A DNA stretch of 64,000 nucleotides from Sporomusa ovata DSM 2662. Lineage in GTDB: Bacteria; Bacillota; Negativicutes; Sporomusales; Sporomusaceae. Positions within the stretch are counted from its first letter, which is position 1; each line of letters begins with the position of its first letter. A program made the position numbers and the translations under genes. The DNA is taken from NCBI RefSeq assembly GCF_000445445.1, contig NZ_ASXP01000004.1, positions 1 through 64,000 of the forward strand. Reading direction: 5' to 3'. The notes beneath the pieces are model-generated. The model was not told the origin of the DNA. It saw only the letters and a list, made by a program, of their open reading frames with translations, and did not search any database. Positions 43,155 to 51,771 of this stretch are shown one piece after another.

Positions 43155-43311
43155 GGATAGGGTCTACGCCTGGTATCCTTGATCGAAAGCCGATAAGTGT
43201 AACATCGGCTCAACGTAAGCCATGTTTTCTTTATTTTACCGCTATTATTTATGTAAGCTATGTGATAGAATAGCCTCGGATTCCACCCATTACACGAGAG
43301 GAGTATTTTTA

Positions 43312-44100
43312 TTGAAAAAGAAGGTAGTCGCTATCCTTTTTCTGGTTTTTGCAATGCCGCTGTTTTCATCAGCAATGCCCCGGGCAGAAGCCGCAGTGTG
43401 GGACAATAAACTAGCTGAAGTCGTTACAGGAACCTCAACTGCTGACCAAATACAAGCGTTACTAAAATTACGTGAGACTCTCAAACAAGAAGATAAGCAG
43501 GTTTTATGGGGAACTCTTGCCAAGACCGCAATCGAGCACACCGGAAAAGCTGATATGGTAAATACTCTAACTGCTTTGTCGCAGCAACTGTCAACCCAAG
43601 ATCAAGCAGTTGCTAAAGCAAACCTTGTTAAAGCAGTAGAAACGGCTGTGCGCAGCAAAGTAGATGAAACGGTTAAAGAAGCGGTAACTAATCGTCTGGC
43701 AGGATACCAGGATGAAGTTGCGCTGCTGTCAACATTATTTAACAGCAATAATAGCCTGACACCTAAAGCCGTACAGAATAATAATTCCCTTGCTGGTGCG
43801 CCGCAAAACTATAGTAAGCTGATTAACATGACTGCAACAGCTTACGGTCCAGGTCCAATTGATAATGGTAAATGGAATGACCTGACTTATGTAGGCGGTA
43901 AGGTTAAGAAAGGGGTAGTGGCCGTAGATCCTGCTGTTATCCCTATGGGAACAAAACTTTGGGTTGAAGGTTACGGTCAAGCAATAGCTGAAGATCAAGG
44001 CCGTGCGATTAAAGGCAATCGTATTGATTTAGCGTTTAACACCAGACAGGAAGCGCTGGATTATGGGATTCAAAATGTGAAAGTATATGTTCTAAAATAA
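43312..44100 (+). CDS. Secreted 3D-domain protein
   Basis: 262 residues: signal peptide (KKKVVAILFLVFAMPLFSSA), a helical middle with repeated Ala/Lys/Glu-rich segments (about 40-165), and a C-terminal 3D domain whose three Asp are in AVDPAVIPMG, AEDQGRAIKG and RIDLAF. The domain resembles the catalytic core of MltA/RpfB-type cell-wall hydrolases. TTG 43312 after GAGAGGAG; upstream starts would place residues before the signal peptide. Confidence 0.88.
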   Translation: MKKKVVAILFLVFAMPLFSSAMPRAEAAVWDNKLAEVVTGTSTADQIQALLKLRETLKQEDKQVLWGTLAKTAIEHTGKADMVNTLTALSQQLSTQDQAVAKANLVKAVETAVRSKVDETVKEAVTNRLAGYQDEVALLSTLFNSNNSLTPKAVQNNNSLAGAPQNYSKLINMTATAYGPGPIDNGKWNDLTYVGGKVKKGVVAVDPAVIPMGTKLWVEGYGQAIAEDQGRAIKGNRIDLAFNTRQEALDYGIQNVKVYVLK

Positions 44101-44120
44101 CCGGCTTCGGCCGGTTTTTC
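44099..44120 (+). terminator. Terminator after the first 3D-domain gene
   Basis: Short GC stem AACCGGC / GCCGGTT with TTCG loop, then T run. Confidence 0.85.
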
Positions 44121-44190
44121 TTTGCTCATATCCCTTTGTGTAGTTGCATATATTGGGGAATGAATATGCTATCTACAAGGAGGGGACAAC

Positions 44191-44910
44191 GTGAATTCCA
44201 TTTTATCATTTAGATTCAGAAAATTACCGATATTTTATAGTATAGCGATTTTTGCTATTTTGAGTATTGTTTTTAGTATTATTGGTCTTGAGTATATGGA
44301 TGAACAAGAACTGGCATCAATAGATACCAATCAATCAACAAACGCACCTACAGGTAAAGTAAGTATAGTAATAAATACTCAATCTAAAGTACTTGAAGTT
44401 TATAATGATGATCAGCTATATAAAAAATACAGGATTGCAGTAGGCAAAAGTAAAACCCCGACGCCGATCGGGGAGTGGAATGTGGTATGGAAAGACTATA
44501 ATTGGGGAACTGGATTTGGAACACGCTGGATGGGATTAAATGTACCTTGGGGCACTTATGGCATCCATGGAACAAATAAACCCTGGTCAATAGGTCAATT
44601 TGCCAGCCATGGCTGCATTAGACTGCGTAATAAAGATGTTGAAGAATTGTTTGAATGGATTCCGCTTGGGACTCCGGTGCGTATTGATGGTCGAAAGGCT
44701 ATAATTAAAAGAAACCTTAAATATAAAACTTCGGGATCTGATGTTGTTGCCTTACAACTTAAACTCAAAGAACTTGGCTACTTTCAGGGTAGAGCAGATG
44801 GCTTGTTTGGCACTATGACGGAAGAAGCTGTTAAGGCTTATCAGGCAGATAAGGGAATTACCACTACCGGTGTAGCTACTAAAGAGCTTTGCACCGCGTT
44901 GGGGATATAG
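44191..44910 (+). CDS. L,D-transpeptidase (YkuD) with peptidoglycan-binding domain
   Basis: 239 residues: N-terminal membrane anchor (IFYSIAIFAILSIVFSIIGL), YkuD catalytic domain with HGTNKPWSIGQFASHGCIRL, cited in full 20, catalytic Cys about 142, and a C-terminal PG_binding_1 repeat (LKELGYFQGRADGLFGTMTE). Makes 3-3 cross-links or trims peptidoglycan; in spore formers such enzymes also act on cortex. Start TTG/GTG region: GTG 44191 after AAGGAGGGG. Confidence 0.93.
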   Translation: MNSILSFRFRKLPIFYSIAIFAILSIVFSIIGLEYMDEQELASIDTNQSTNAPTGKVSIVINTQSKVLEVYNDDQLYKKYRIAVGKSKTPTPIGEWNVVWKDYNWGTGFGTRWMGLNVPWGTYGIHGTNKPWSIGQFASHGCIRLRNKDVEELFEWIPLGTPVRIDGRKAIIKRNLKYKTSGSDVVALQLKLKELGYFQGRADGLFGTMTEEAVKAYQADKGITTTGVATKELCTALGI

Positions 44911-44990
44911 AATTAGTAAGAATTTCTATCAGAATATCAAGAAGTTGACGAAAATAGCAGATAAGTGTAAAATACAACCTAGTACTGGAT

Positions 44991-45019
44991 TTGACCAAAC
45001 TGATATTTCGGTATATTAT
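44991..45019 (+). promoter_or_regulatory. Promoter of the c-di-AMP riboswitch transcript
   Basis: TTGACC (44991-44996), 17-base spacer, TATTAT (45014-45019), just before the riboswitch. Confidence 0.65.
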
Positions 45020-45027
45020 TATGTATA

Positions 45028-45153
45028 ATGCCGAATCCTTATAAGGTACGGGGGACCCAATACACATATAGGGGTGAATCCGCTACGCGGTAGGGCGTTC
45101 TTAACATCTTCTCTTTGGCCCGAATCCGACAGCTAACCCCGGAGGCTAACGTG
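45028..45153 (+). promoter_or_regulatory. c-di-AMP riboswitch (ydaO/yuaA class)
   Basis: Conserved elements in order: CCGAATCCTTATAAGG, GGGGGACCCAATACA, GGGGTGAATCCGC, GCGGTAGGGC, GGCCCGAATCCGACAGCTAA and CCCCGGAGGC. This class binds c-di-AMP and usually turns off cell-wall hydrolase or potassium genes; here it precedes a peptidoglycan-binding 3D protein. An expression-platform hairpin (AAGGTT...AACCTT, about 45155-45196) follows. Boundaries approximate. Confidence 0.92.
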
Positions 45154-45225
45154 TAAGGTTTTGTGTTTTGCTTTGCAGTGCATGACAGCTAACCTTAGAG
45201 TTATACTGAAAAGAGAGGTGATCGA

Positions 45226-45825
45226 TTGGGAAAAATTTTTTTCAAGGTTTTTTTGGGGCTTTCTTTACTGATAGCCGTAAGCATTCCCTCGGTGAGCGTG
45301 GCTGCGGGACCACAGGAGCAACCCACTATAATGCTCGGGGCACGCGGCGATAATGTGCGAATTGTACAAAAATATTTGGCTGACAGTGGTTTTTATGTGG
45401 GAGACATTGATGGTATATTTGGTCCAATTACTGCAAAGGCTGTAAAAGAATTTCAACATAGTTCCTCGCTTAACGTAAATGGTATTGTCGATAAAGAAAC
45501 CTTTGCCTATTTGGGACGGCTGGCTGGGATGCCAAGCAGGTATAGCCGTGTCCTTAGTATGAAAGCATCGGCCTACTCTGCGTATGACCCGGGAAATGGC
45601 AGCTATACCTACGGCGGAAACCTTTTGCGTAAAGGTTTGGCTGCTGTCGATCCAGCAGTTATTCCTTTAGGAACCCGGCTATATATACCAGGATATGGCT
45701 ATGCAATAGCTGATGATATTGGTGGTGCAATAAAGGGCCAGCGTATTGATTTAGCATTTGATAATCGCCGTGAGGCATTGAATTTTGGCGTGCAAAGAGT
45801 AACTGTGTATGTAGTTGACGGATAA
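45226..45825 (+). CDS. Peptidoglycan-binding 3D-domain protein
   Basis: 199 residues: signal peptide (FFKVFLGLSLLIAVSIPSVS), PG_binding_1 domain (GDNVRIVQKYLADSGFYVGD), and a C-terminal 3D domain with the three Asp (AVDPAVIPLG, ADDIGGAIKG, RIDLAF). Probably a cell-wall or cortex hydrolase. TTG 45226 after GAGAGGTGA. Under the c-di-AMP riboswitch. Paralogue of the 43312 gene in its last 90 residues. Confidence 0.92.
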   Translation: MGKIFFKVFLGLSLLIAVSIPSVSVAAGPQEQPTIMLGARGDNVRIVQKYLADSGFYVGDIDGIFGPITAKAVKEFQHSSSLNVNGIVDKETFAYLGRLAGMPSRYSRVLSMKASAYSAYDPGNGSYTYGGNLLRKGLAAVDPAVIPLGTRLYIPGYGYAIADDIGGAIKGQRIDLAFDNRREALNFGVQRVTVYVVDG

Positions 45826-45827
45826 TT

Positions 45828-45850
45828 GCAGGTTTCGACCTGCTTTTTTT
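45828..45850 (+). terminator. Terminator after the riboswitch-controlled gene
   Basis: GCAGGT-TTCG-ACCTGC then seven T. Confidence 0.92.
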
Positions 45851-45953
45851 GTTTACTGATAGCAGCTATTGTTATTATCCCCCAAGAATATTAAGAAGCT
45901 CCAAGTACTATACTACTGATAGAATTTGAGTATTTCATGGGGGTTGGTTAGGA

Positions 45954-46406
45954 TTGAATTTTATCTCAAGTGAAATGCTGCCGTTGGTGCTGGCTTTTGT
46001 TTCTGGGGTGTTAATGGCGGTGCAGGGATCGATTAATACTGGTTTGAGTAAGGTTATTGGACTACTCGAGGCTACGTTTGTCGTTCAAATTACGGGAACT
46101 ATTTTAGTCATGATGCTGCTGTTTATCGGTAATATGGGCAAAGGCAATCTGTCTGCATGGCAGGATGCACCATGGTATTCCTGGTTAGGAGGTATTCTTG
46201 GTGTTGCCATAATCTATCTGGTGGCTGCCAGCATTCCCAGTGTCGGTGTTGCCAATGCCACTACGGCCATTATTGTTGGACAAGTATTAACAGCAATCAT
46301 AATTGACTACTTGGGAGGATTTGGTCTTGAACGTATGGCTTGCAGTCCCAAGCAGCTAATTGGCTTGGTATTACTCGCAGTTGGTGCTAGACTGTTATTA
46401 AAATAG
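45954..46406 (+). CDS. DMT-family permease, DUF606/YdcZ type
   Basis: 150 residues with about five membrane helices (LPLVLAFVSGVLMAVQGSIN, then LGGILGVAIIYLVAASIPSV). YdcZ-type half-size members of the drug/metabolite transporter superfamily have five helices and dimerise; the substrate is unknown. TTG 45954 after GGGGTTGGTTAGGA. Stands alone. Confidence 0.85.
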   Translation: MNFISSEMLPLVLAFVSGVLMAVQGSINTGLSKVIGLLEATFVVQITGTILVMMLLFIGNMGKGNLSAWQDAPWYSWLGGILGVAIIYLVAASIPSVGVANATTAIIVGQVLTAIIIDYLGGFGLERMACSPKQLIGLVLLAVGARLLLK

Positions 46407-46510
46407 TTTTTTTTTATCTTTTTCTTAATTAAGTGTTAACTAAAAAAAAATTATGCGGTATACTTATCATTAGGATTTTTTGGTAATGTACTAACACAAG
46501 GAGGCAAGGC

Positions 46511-47644
46511 ATGGATTTTAACTTTACTCCCGATCAATTGGATATGCAAAAAATGGTAAGAGATTTTGTAGCGAAAGAAATTGCGCCTCACGCTTTAGAA
46601 ATGGATAAAGAAGGTATAGTTCCATCTGATTTATGGAAAAAGCTTGATGAGGCAGGTTTACTTAATTTAACTGTACCGGAAGAATATGATGGACCAGGTC
46701 TTGATGCACTCTCAATTGCTCTCATCTATGAAGAATTAGGTAAAGGGTGTGCTGGTGTAGCTACAACAACCGCTGCAAATGCTTTAGCTTCCTACCCAGT
46801 AGTACTCTTGGGGTCCGAAGAGCAAAAACGCAAAATGTTTAGTGTCATAAATGATGGTAATTTGGCCGCCTTTGCACTAACTGAACCAGGTGCAGGCTCA
46901 GATGCCGGAGCAGTTGCAACAACTGCTGTTAAAGACGGGAACGAGTATATACTTAATGGTACAAAATGTTTTATTACCAATGGTGGTATTGCTGAAATAT
47001 ATATTATTTTTGCCAATACTCGCAAAACTGCTGGTATTCGTGGATTGACAGCTTTTATTGTTGACAGGAACACACCAGGCTTCTCTGTTGGCAAAGAAGA
47101 AGAAAAGATGGGCATCAGAGCTTCAAATACTTGCGAATTAATTCTGGAAAACGTATGTATTCCTGTGGAAAATAGAATTGGCCGCGAAGGCGAAGGTTTT
47201 AAAATTGCGATGAAAACACTGGATGCTGCCCGACCATTTGTTGGTGCTGTATCAGTTGGGCTAGCACAAGCTGCATTCGAACTAGCCGTTAAATACGCAA
47301 AAGAACGTATACAATTTGATAAACCCATTGCCTCATTTCAGCTTGTTCAGGCCATGCTGGCCGATATGGCTATGCAAATTGAAGCTGCCCGTTTACTGGT
47401 ATACAAAGCTTGTTGGTTGAAAGACCAGGGAGTTCCTTATTCCAAAGAATCAGCCATTGCCAAGTGCTTTGCCGCTGATACTGCCATGAAGGTTACAGTT
47501 GATGTCGTCCAAGTACTGGGCGGTTATGGCTATTCCAAAGAATATCCGGCAGAAAAATATATGCGTGATGCTAAAATTATGCAGATTTATGAAGGCACTA
47601 ATCAAATACAACGACTGGTAATTGCTAATAATATCCTGTACTAA
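46511..47644 (+). CDS. Acyl-CoA dehydrogenase
   Basis: 377-residue flavoprotein of the short/medium-chain (butyryl-CoA dehydrogenase) group: FALTEPGAGSDAGAV, LNGTKCFITNGG, and the catalytic Glu in MQIYEGTNQIQR (about residue 361). Oxidises acyl-CoA or, in anaerobes, reduces crotonyl-CoA with EtfAB. No etf, thiolase or crotonase gene is adjacent, so the pathway is unclear. ATG 46511 follows AAGGAGG. Confidence 0.94.
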   Translation: MDFNFTPDQLDMQKMVRDFVAKEIAPHALEMDKEGIVPSDLWKKLDEAGLLNLTVPEEYDGPGLDALSIALIYEELGKGCAGVATTTAANALASYPVVLLGSEEQKRKMFSVINDGNLAAFALTEPGAGSDAGAVATTAVKDGNEYILNGTKCFITNGGIAEIYIIFANTRKTAGIRGLTAFIVDRNTPGFSVGKEEEKMGIRASNTCELILENVCIPVENRIGREGEGFKIAMKTLDAARPFVGAVSVGLAQAAFELAVKYAKERIQFDKPIASFQLVQAMLADMAMQIEAARLLVYKACWLKDQGVPYSKESAIAKCFAADTAMKVTVDVVQVLGGYGYSKEYPAEKYMRDAKIMQIYEGTNQIQRLVIANNILY

Positions 47645-47660
47645 TTTATAATTTTGATAC

Positions 47661-47690
47661 TTGACTTTAGGGAGTTAACCGTAATATAAT
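47661..47690 (+). promoter_or_regulatory. Promoter before the tRNA-Val locus
   Basis: TTGACT (47661-47666), 18-base spacer, TATAAT (47685-47690), 13 bases before a tRNA-like 5' half. Confidence 0.75.
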
Positions 47691-47703
47691 ACATATGTGT
47701 TTA

Positions 47704-47745
47704 GGGACTATAGCTTAGTTAGTTAGAGTACTACGTTGACATGTT
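47704..47745 (+). pseudogene. Decayed 5' half of a tRNA-Val (GAC) gene
   Basis: GGGACTATAGCTTAGTTAGT and the following TAGAGTACTACGTTGACATG match the D-arm and anticodon region of the intact tRNA-Val at 47847, with scattered changes. The match then stops; no T-arm or CCA. A hairpin with ends AAGGGGTAG / CTACCCCTT (47808-47831) lies between the two copies. Confidence 0.75.
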
Positions 47746-47846
47746 TGGATGTATTTTCTAGTCAAAAGCTATTTTGATATGTATAGTTTATGTATTGTTT
47801 AAAATGTAAGGGGTAGTCCTTGCTACCCCTTCTTAAAATTGTACAT

Positions 47847-47923
47847 GGGGTTATAGCTCAGTTGGTTAGAGCGCTTCGTTGACATCGAAGAGGCCGGCGG
47901 TTCGAGTCCGTTTAACCCCACCA
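47847..47923 (+). tRNA. tRNA-Val (GAC)
   Basis: Acceptor GGGGTTA/TAACCCC, anticodon GAC at 47881-47883, GGTTCGAGTCC T-arm, encoded CCA. Confidence 0.95.
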
Positions 47924-47931
47924 GTAAAATC

Positions 47932-47966
47932 AAGCCTTTGCGGGTTTTTCGCGAAGGCTTTTTTGC
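47932..47966 (+). terminator. Terminator after tRNA-Val
   Basis: Stem AAGCCTTTGCG / CGCGAAGGCTT with one mismatch, loop GGTTTTT, then six T. Confidence 0.85.
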
Positions 47967-48090
47967 GTTTGTGCGAAAACATCGTAGAGAATGCATTCCA
48001 GTAATAAGCGGTGTAGGTAGACAAATATGGTTATTGGTAGTAATATAAGTATATAATAAGCATATATTACTGCTATAAGAGGTGTTTTGC

Positions 48091-48378
48091 ATGATGAATA
48101 TAAAGCCATCTGCTGCGATACGAAAAAATTATAATGAGATATCTGAGCTGTGCAAACGTTCAGGAGAGCCAGTCTACTTAACAAAAAACGGCGAGGGTGA
48201 TCTCGTGGTCATGAATATTGAAGCGTTTGCGAGAAGAGAGAGCATGTTACGGCTGCGAGAAGCCTTGATTGTCGCAGAGGAAGGTAGAATTAAGGGAAAG
48301 TCTGGTTATTCTATTGATAATGTAGCTGATTTGATGAACGCGGCTGTCCAGGAGGTTCTGGATGGACAACGAAAGTAA
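48091..48378 (+). CDS. Phd/YefM-family antitoxin
   Basis: 95 residues. N-terminal fold IKPSAAIRKNYNEISELCKR and PVYLTKNGEGDLVVMNIEAF are typical of YefM antitoxins, which bind their own promoter; the C-terminal part wraps the toxin. ATG 48091 after AAGAGGTG. Overlaps the toxin gene by 17 bases, the usual coupling. Confidence 0.92.
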   Translation: MMNIKPSAAIRKNYNEISELCKRSGEPVYLTKNGEGDLVVMNIEAFARRESMLRLREALIVAEEGRIKGKSGYSIDNVADLMNAAVQEVLDGQRK

Positions 48379-48679
48379 TCGGTATACAGTTATCGTTTCC
48401 GAAGAGGCGGCGCAAATGTTAGTGTCGCACGCCCGCTTTTTGGCACAGGTCAGCGAGAAGGCAGCTTTGCGACTTATTCAAGATTTTCAGGCGCAGGTAA
48501 AGACGCTGGAGCAGTTTCCAGAACGAAACCCCATGCTTATCGATCAGTCGATTCCGGCAGGAAAATATCGCAAACTTCTGTTGGAAAAAAGATATCTTTT
48601 AATCTATCAGATTAAAGAGACTATAGTATACCTAGACGCAGTGGTAGATACCTGTCAGGATTATGGCTGGTTATTATGA
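48362..48679 (+). CDS. RelE/ParE-family toxin
   Basis: 105 residues. RelE-fold features: VIVSEEAAQMLVSHARFLAQ, FPERNPMLIDQSIPAGKYRK and LLLEKRYLLIYQIKETIVYL, followed by AVVDTCQDYGWLL. Such toxins cut mRNA at the ribosome or poison gyrase; the sequence does not decide which. Forms a toxin-antitoxin pair with the gene just upstream. Confidence 0.9.
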   Translation: MDNESNRYTVIVSEEAAQMLVSHARFLAQVSEKAALRLIQDFQAQVKTLEQFPERNPMLIDQSIPAGKYRKLLLEKRYLLIYQIKETIVYLDAVVDTCQDYGWLL

Positions 48680-48854
48680 GGCGTAGTTTTACTACTCCAC
48701 TACACCATTTTGTGCACTGCTAGTATTGGGCATTTAATAACGAACTCTCGGACAAGCTCCGGGAATTTTTTATTCTTCGTAATAAAACTGCCGTGTAAGT
48801 ACCTTAGTCGGTTCCTGTAAATTGCCGGGAAAATAGCGGGAGTATGAACTGGTT

Positions 48855-49715
48855 TCATTTAAATTGCTGTACAAGAAAATCGATAAAATATCTGCTTGCT
48901 ATCGGCAGCGCCATTTTATGCTTAAATGCGATCCCGATAGTGCGGACAATAGGCGGCGATATTTCTTTGATGATAATGTTATAGTTGATTCTGTTTAATA
49001 CCAGTTTAGGCAAAATAGAAATTCCCAGCTCATTTTCAATCATGGACATAATGGTATAGTCATCAATAACTCGGTATTGAATATTTGGTTGTAAGTTACT
49101 TTGTTTGAAAAACTCCAATGGTTCGCTTAACTCACCTTCATTCAGCAGGATAAATGGTTCATTGGATAATTCTTTTAAAGAAACTTTTTCGTGGGAAACT
49201 AAAGGGTGATTGCTCGGCAGTATGGCCAGCATTTCATCTTGCCGCAAAGGTATTGTAGTGAGATCAGAAACGGCATCGGGATTAACAAAGCCGAAATCGA
49301 CGCTGCCTTCCTTGATCCATTGTGCTATGCTTGTGTATTCACCTTGATGAAGTTCAAAATTAACAGATGGATAATGTTCTTTGAAATCTTTCATTAATTT
49401 CGGCAGCCAATGGCAGGAAACGCTTGTAAAAGTTCCTATACGAACAATACCACTTTGTAGGCCTTGCATTTCTTTACGTTTTTCCATAAGCTCACAGTAA
49501 GAATTATGCAATTTTTTTATATAAGGCAATAATTCCTCGCCATCTGATGTGAGCGCAATGCCTTTGCGTGAGCGAAGCAAAAGCTTAGTAGACAGTTCTT
49601 GTTCCAGGGAACGTACCATCTGACTGATGGCCGATTGTGTATAGCCGAGTTTTTCAGCTGCTTTGGTAAAGCTGCCAGTTTCAATTATAACGATAAATGC
49701 GTTATAGCGATTCAT
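48855..49715 (-). CDS. LysR-family transcriptional regulator
   Basis: 286 residues: N-terminal HTH (FTKAAEKLGYTQSAISQMVR) and a substrate-binding domain from about residue 90. Divergent from azlCD with 106 bases between, the usual LysR set-up, so it probably controls that pair. The intergenic DNA has A/T-rich inverted repeats (ATATCTTATATAAATATTAT) near the azlC side. Confidence 0.92.
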   Translation of the reverse strand: MNRYNAFIVIIETGSFTKAAEKLGYTQSAISQMVRSLEQELSTKLLLRSRKGIALTSDGEELLPYIKKLHNSYCELMEKRKEMQGLQSGIVRIGTFTSVSCHWLPKLMKDFKEHYPSVNFELHQGEYTSIAQWIKEGSVDFGFVNPDAVSDLTTIPLRQDEMLAILPSNHPLVSHEKVSLKELSNEPFILLNEGELSEPLEFFKQSNLQPNIQYRVIDDYTIMSMIENELGISILPKLVLNRINYNIIIKEISPPIVRTIGIAFKHKMALPIASRYFIDFLVQQFK

Positions 49716-49821
49716 TGCTTACTCCTAATACATTAGAATATCTTATATAAATATTATAAGTATTCATTTTACTTATTGTCAATTTACATGTTAAAATAAG
49801 TAAACATCGAGGAGAAAACAA

Positions 49822-50592
49822 ATGAAAGATAATATTCAAAATTGGAAAAAAGGTATTAAAGACGGCATGCCAATTTGTCTTGGTTATTTGGCTGTTTCGT
49901 TTACTTTTGGTATTATGGCTAAAAATGCTGGACTTACACCGTTCCAAGCGGTTTTTATGTCATTAACCAACCTGACGTCAGCAGGGCAGTTTGCTGCGCT
50001 TGGATTAATTGGAGTATCTTCAACCTATATTGAAATGGCAGTTACGCAATTAATTTTGAACGTAAGATATTGTCTGATGTCGTGCTCAATTTCGCAAAAA
50101 CTGGATTCAAAAAAACCCTTTCTGCATAGGTTTTTAGTTGCTTATGGGGTTACAGATGAAATATTTGGAGTGTCGGTTTGCAAAACCGGCACATTAAATC
50201 CGTTTTATAATTATGGTTTGATGAGCGCTGCTGTTCCAGGCTGGACATTTGGCACACTGCTTGGTATTCTTTCCGGGAGCATTTTGCCGGAAAGAATAAT
50301 AAGTGCTTTGAGCATTGCTATCTATGGTATGTTTTTAGCAATAATTTTTCCCCCGGCCAGAAGTAATAAGCTGTTAGCTTATATAATTTTGCTATCTATG
50401 TTTATGAGTTTATTGTTTGCCAAGCTGCCAGTATTTTCCCCTATTTCTGCGGGTTTCAAAATTATAATTTTGACGTTACTGATTGCGGGAATAGCAGCGT
50501 TGCTTTTCCCCATAAAGGAAGAGGATGAAAAGGAGACGGAAGACTTTGGACAGTGCGTTGCGCCTGTCCTTGAAAAGGGAGGAGCCGAATGA
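49822..50592 (+). CDS. azlC: Branched-chain amino acid permease AzlC
   Basis: 256-residue membrane protein. N-terminal GIKDGMPICLGYLAVSFTFG, MSLTNLTSAGQFAALGLIG and LNVRYCLMSCSISQKL are the family core. AzlCD pairs export branched-chain amino acids or analogues. ATG 49822 after GAGGAG. Overlaps azlD by 4 bases. Confidence 0.92.
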   Translation: MKDNIQNWKKGIKDGMPICLGYLAVSFTFGIMAKNAGLTPFQAVFMSLTNLTSAGQFAALGLIGVSSTYIEMAVTQLILNVRYCLMSCSISQKLDSKKPFLHRFLVAYGVTDEIFGVSVCKTGTLNPFYNYGLMSAAVPGWTFGTLLGILSGSILPERIISALSIAIYGMFLAIIFPPARSNKLLAYIILLSMFMSLLFAKLPVFSPISAGFKIIILTLLIAGIAALLFPIKEEDEKETEDFGQCVAPVLEKGGAE

Positions 50593-50897
50593 GCAATAAT
50601 ATCTATTTGTATATATTGGTTATGGCCGTAGTTACTTATCTGATAAGGCTGATACCTTTGACCTTACTGCGAAAAGAAATCAAGAATAAGTATATTAAAT
50701 CCTTTTTATATTATGTGCCCTTTGTGACACTGGCTGTTATGACATTTCCTGCTATACTGGATTCTACCGCAAATCGATGGTCGGCTTTGGGTGGATTTAT
50801 AGTTGCGGTTATTCTTGCGTATCGGGGCCAGAGTCTATTTAATGTATCCTTGTTAGCATGTGTTTCGGTTTTTTTAATTGAACTTATAGCCTATTGA
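50589..50897 (+). CDS. azlD: Branched-chain amino acid transport protein AzlD
   Basis: 102 residues with four short membrane helices; VVTYLIRLIPLTLLRKEIKN and YVPFVTLAVMTFPAIL match AzlD. Small partner of AzlC. ATGA overlap with azlC; GGGAGG upstream. Confidence 0.92.
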   Translation: MSNNIYLYILVMAVVTYLIRLIPLTLLRKEIKNKYIKSFLYYVPFVTLAVMTFPAILDSTANRWSALGGFIVAVILAYRGQSLFNVSLLACVSVFLIELIAY

Positions 50898-51021
50898 TTA
50901 ACTGGCGGCGGAAAAAATAGAAGATTAAGGCGTTAGAAGTGATGTAATTACGCGGCAAGTCATGGTAAAATGTAGTTAGTGCTACAGATAAAGCTTTATA
51001 ACTTAAAAAATAGTAAAGGAG

Positions 51022-51222
51022 ATGGATATGGAGTCTCAATATTTTTGGATGAGTCTGGATGACTTAGAGCAAATAGTAATTGGAAATGGAGAAGTTTTGT
51101 TGATTAATAAAAATGGAGAATCAACAAGAATCGGGACTACTGTTGATGAAGCAAGGAAGAGATTAACAGATTTCGGCAAGGATGAAGATTTTCCTGATTT
51201 TATGAATGATTATAACGGGTAA
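51022..51222 (+). CDS. Small protein of unknown function
   Basis: 66 residues, acidic, no signal or membrane segment. YFWMSLDDLEQIVIGNGEVL could be strands, EARKRLTDFGKDEDF a helix. AAAGGAGATG precedes ATG 51022. Not recognised. Similar in size and pattern to 51372: a Trp near the start, then hydrophobic strands, then an acidic helix. Confidence 0.6.
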   Translation: MDMESQYFWMSLDDLEQIVIGNGEVLLINKNGESTRIGTTVDEARKRLTDFGKDEDFPDFMNDYNG

Positions 51223-51371
51223 GCCGTCCTGCGGGGCGGCTATTTTAAATAAAAACAACATAGAATAGTTATTATAAAAATGAGAGTCATCAGGATCTTT
51301 GTTTTTGCAGGAATTATTTATTTTTTGTCGAACTTTATATAAATTTAGTAAAGGGAGAAGGGGTTGATTGA

Positions 51372-51569
51372 ATGGAGCCAATGGAAATTATTTGGATAAA
51401 TGATGACAGTAAAGAAGCAATTGTTAAACATGACACTACTTATTTGTTTCAAGATGGAGCAATGTCAATCTATGATATGGGTAAGTCCTTGTTAGATGTA
51501 AAAGAAGTGCTAGAGAGAATAGGTAGAGATGATATAGTCGAAGAGTTAACTGAAAACGGTATTTTATAA
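51372..51569 (+). CDS. Small protein of unknown function
   Basis: 65 residues, acidic. EIIWINDDSKEAIVKHDTTY then DVKEVLERIGRDDIVEEL. Good ribosome site AGGGAGAAGGGG. Not recognised; possibly a distant relative of the 51022 product. A terminator follows at 51649. Confidence 0.6.
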   Translation: MEPMEIIWINDDSKEAIVKHDTTYLFQDGAMSIYDMGKSLLDVKEVLERIGRDDIVEELTENGIL

Positions 51570-51648
51570 TTGTGTTAGGTATTGAGATCAATGTTGAGCA
51601 GTTGCACTTATTTTTTACAATAAGGGAGTAATTCTAACATATAGTATT

Positions 51649-51678
51649 TTGGCCGTATTCCTCCGGGGTGCGGCTTTT
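51649..51678 (+). terminator. Terminator after the second small gene
   Basis: GGCCGTA / TGCGGC stem, loop with CCTCCGG, then six T. Confidence 0.7.
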
Positions 51679-51771
51679 TTATTTACATATGCAGCAGGAA
51701 TTCATCGGCGTGTATGTAAATATATGTATTAGTTATGCTTCCGGATGTTTGATTACAAGGGGGAGTTTGCG

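Noticed and set aside
45184..45194. Second GACAGCTAACC considered as a tandem second riboswitch
   Set aside because: None of the other aptamer blocks is repeated; it is only the 11-mer and is better read as part of the switching hairpin.
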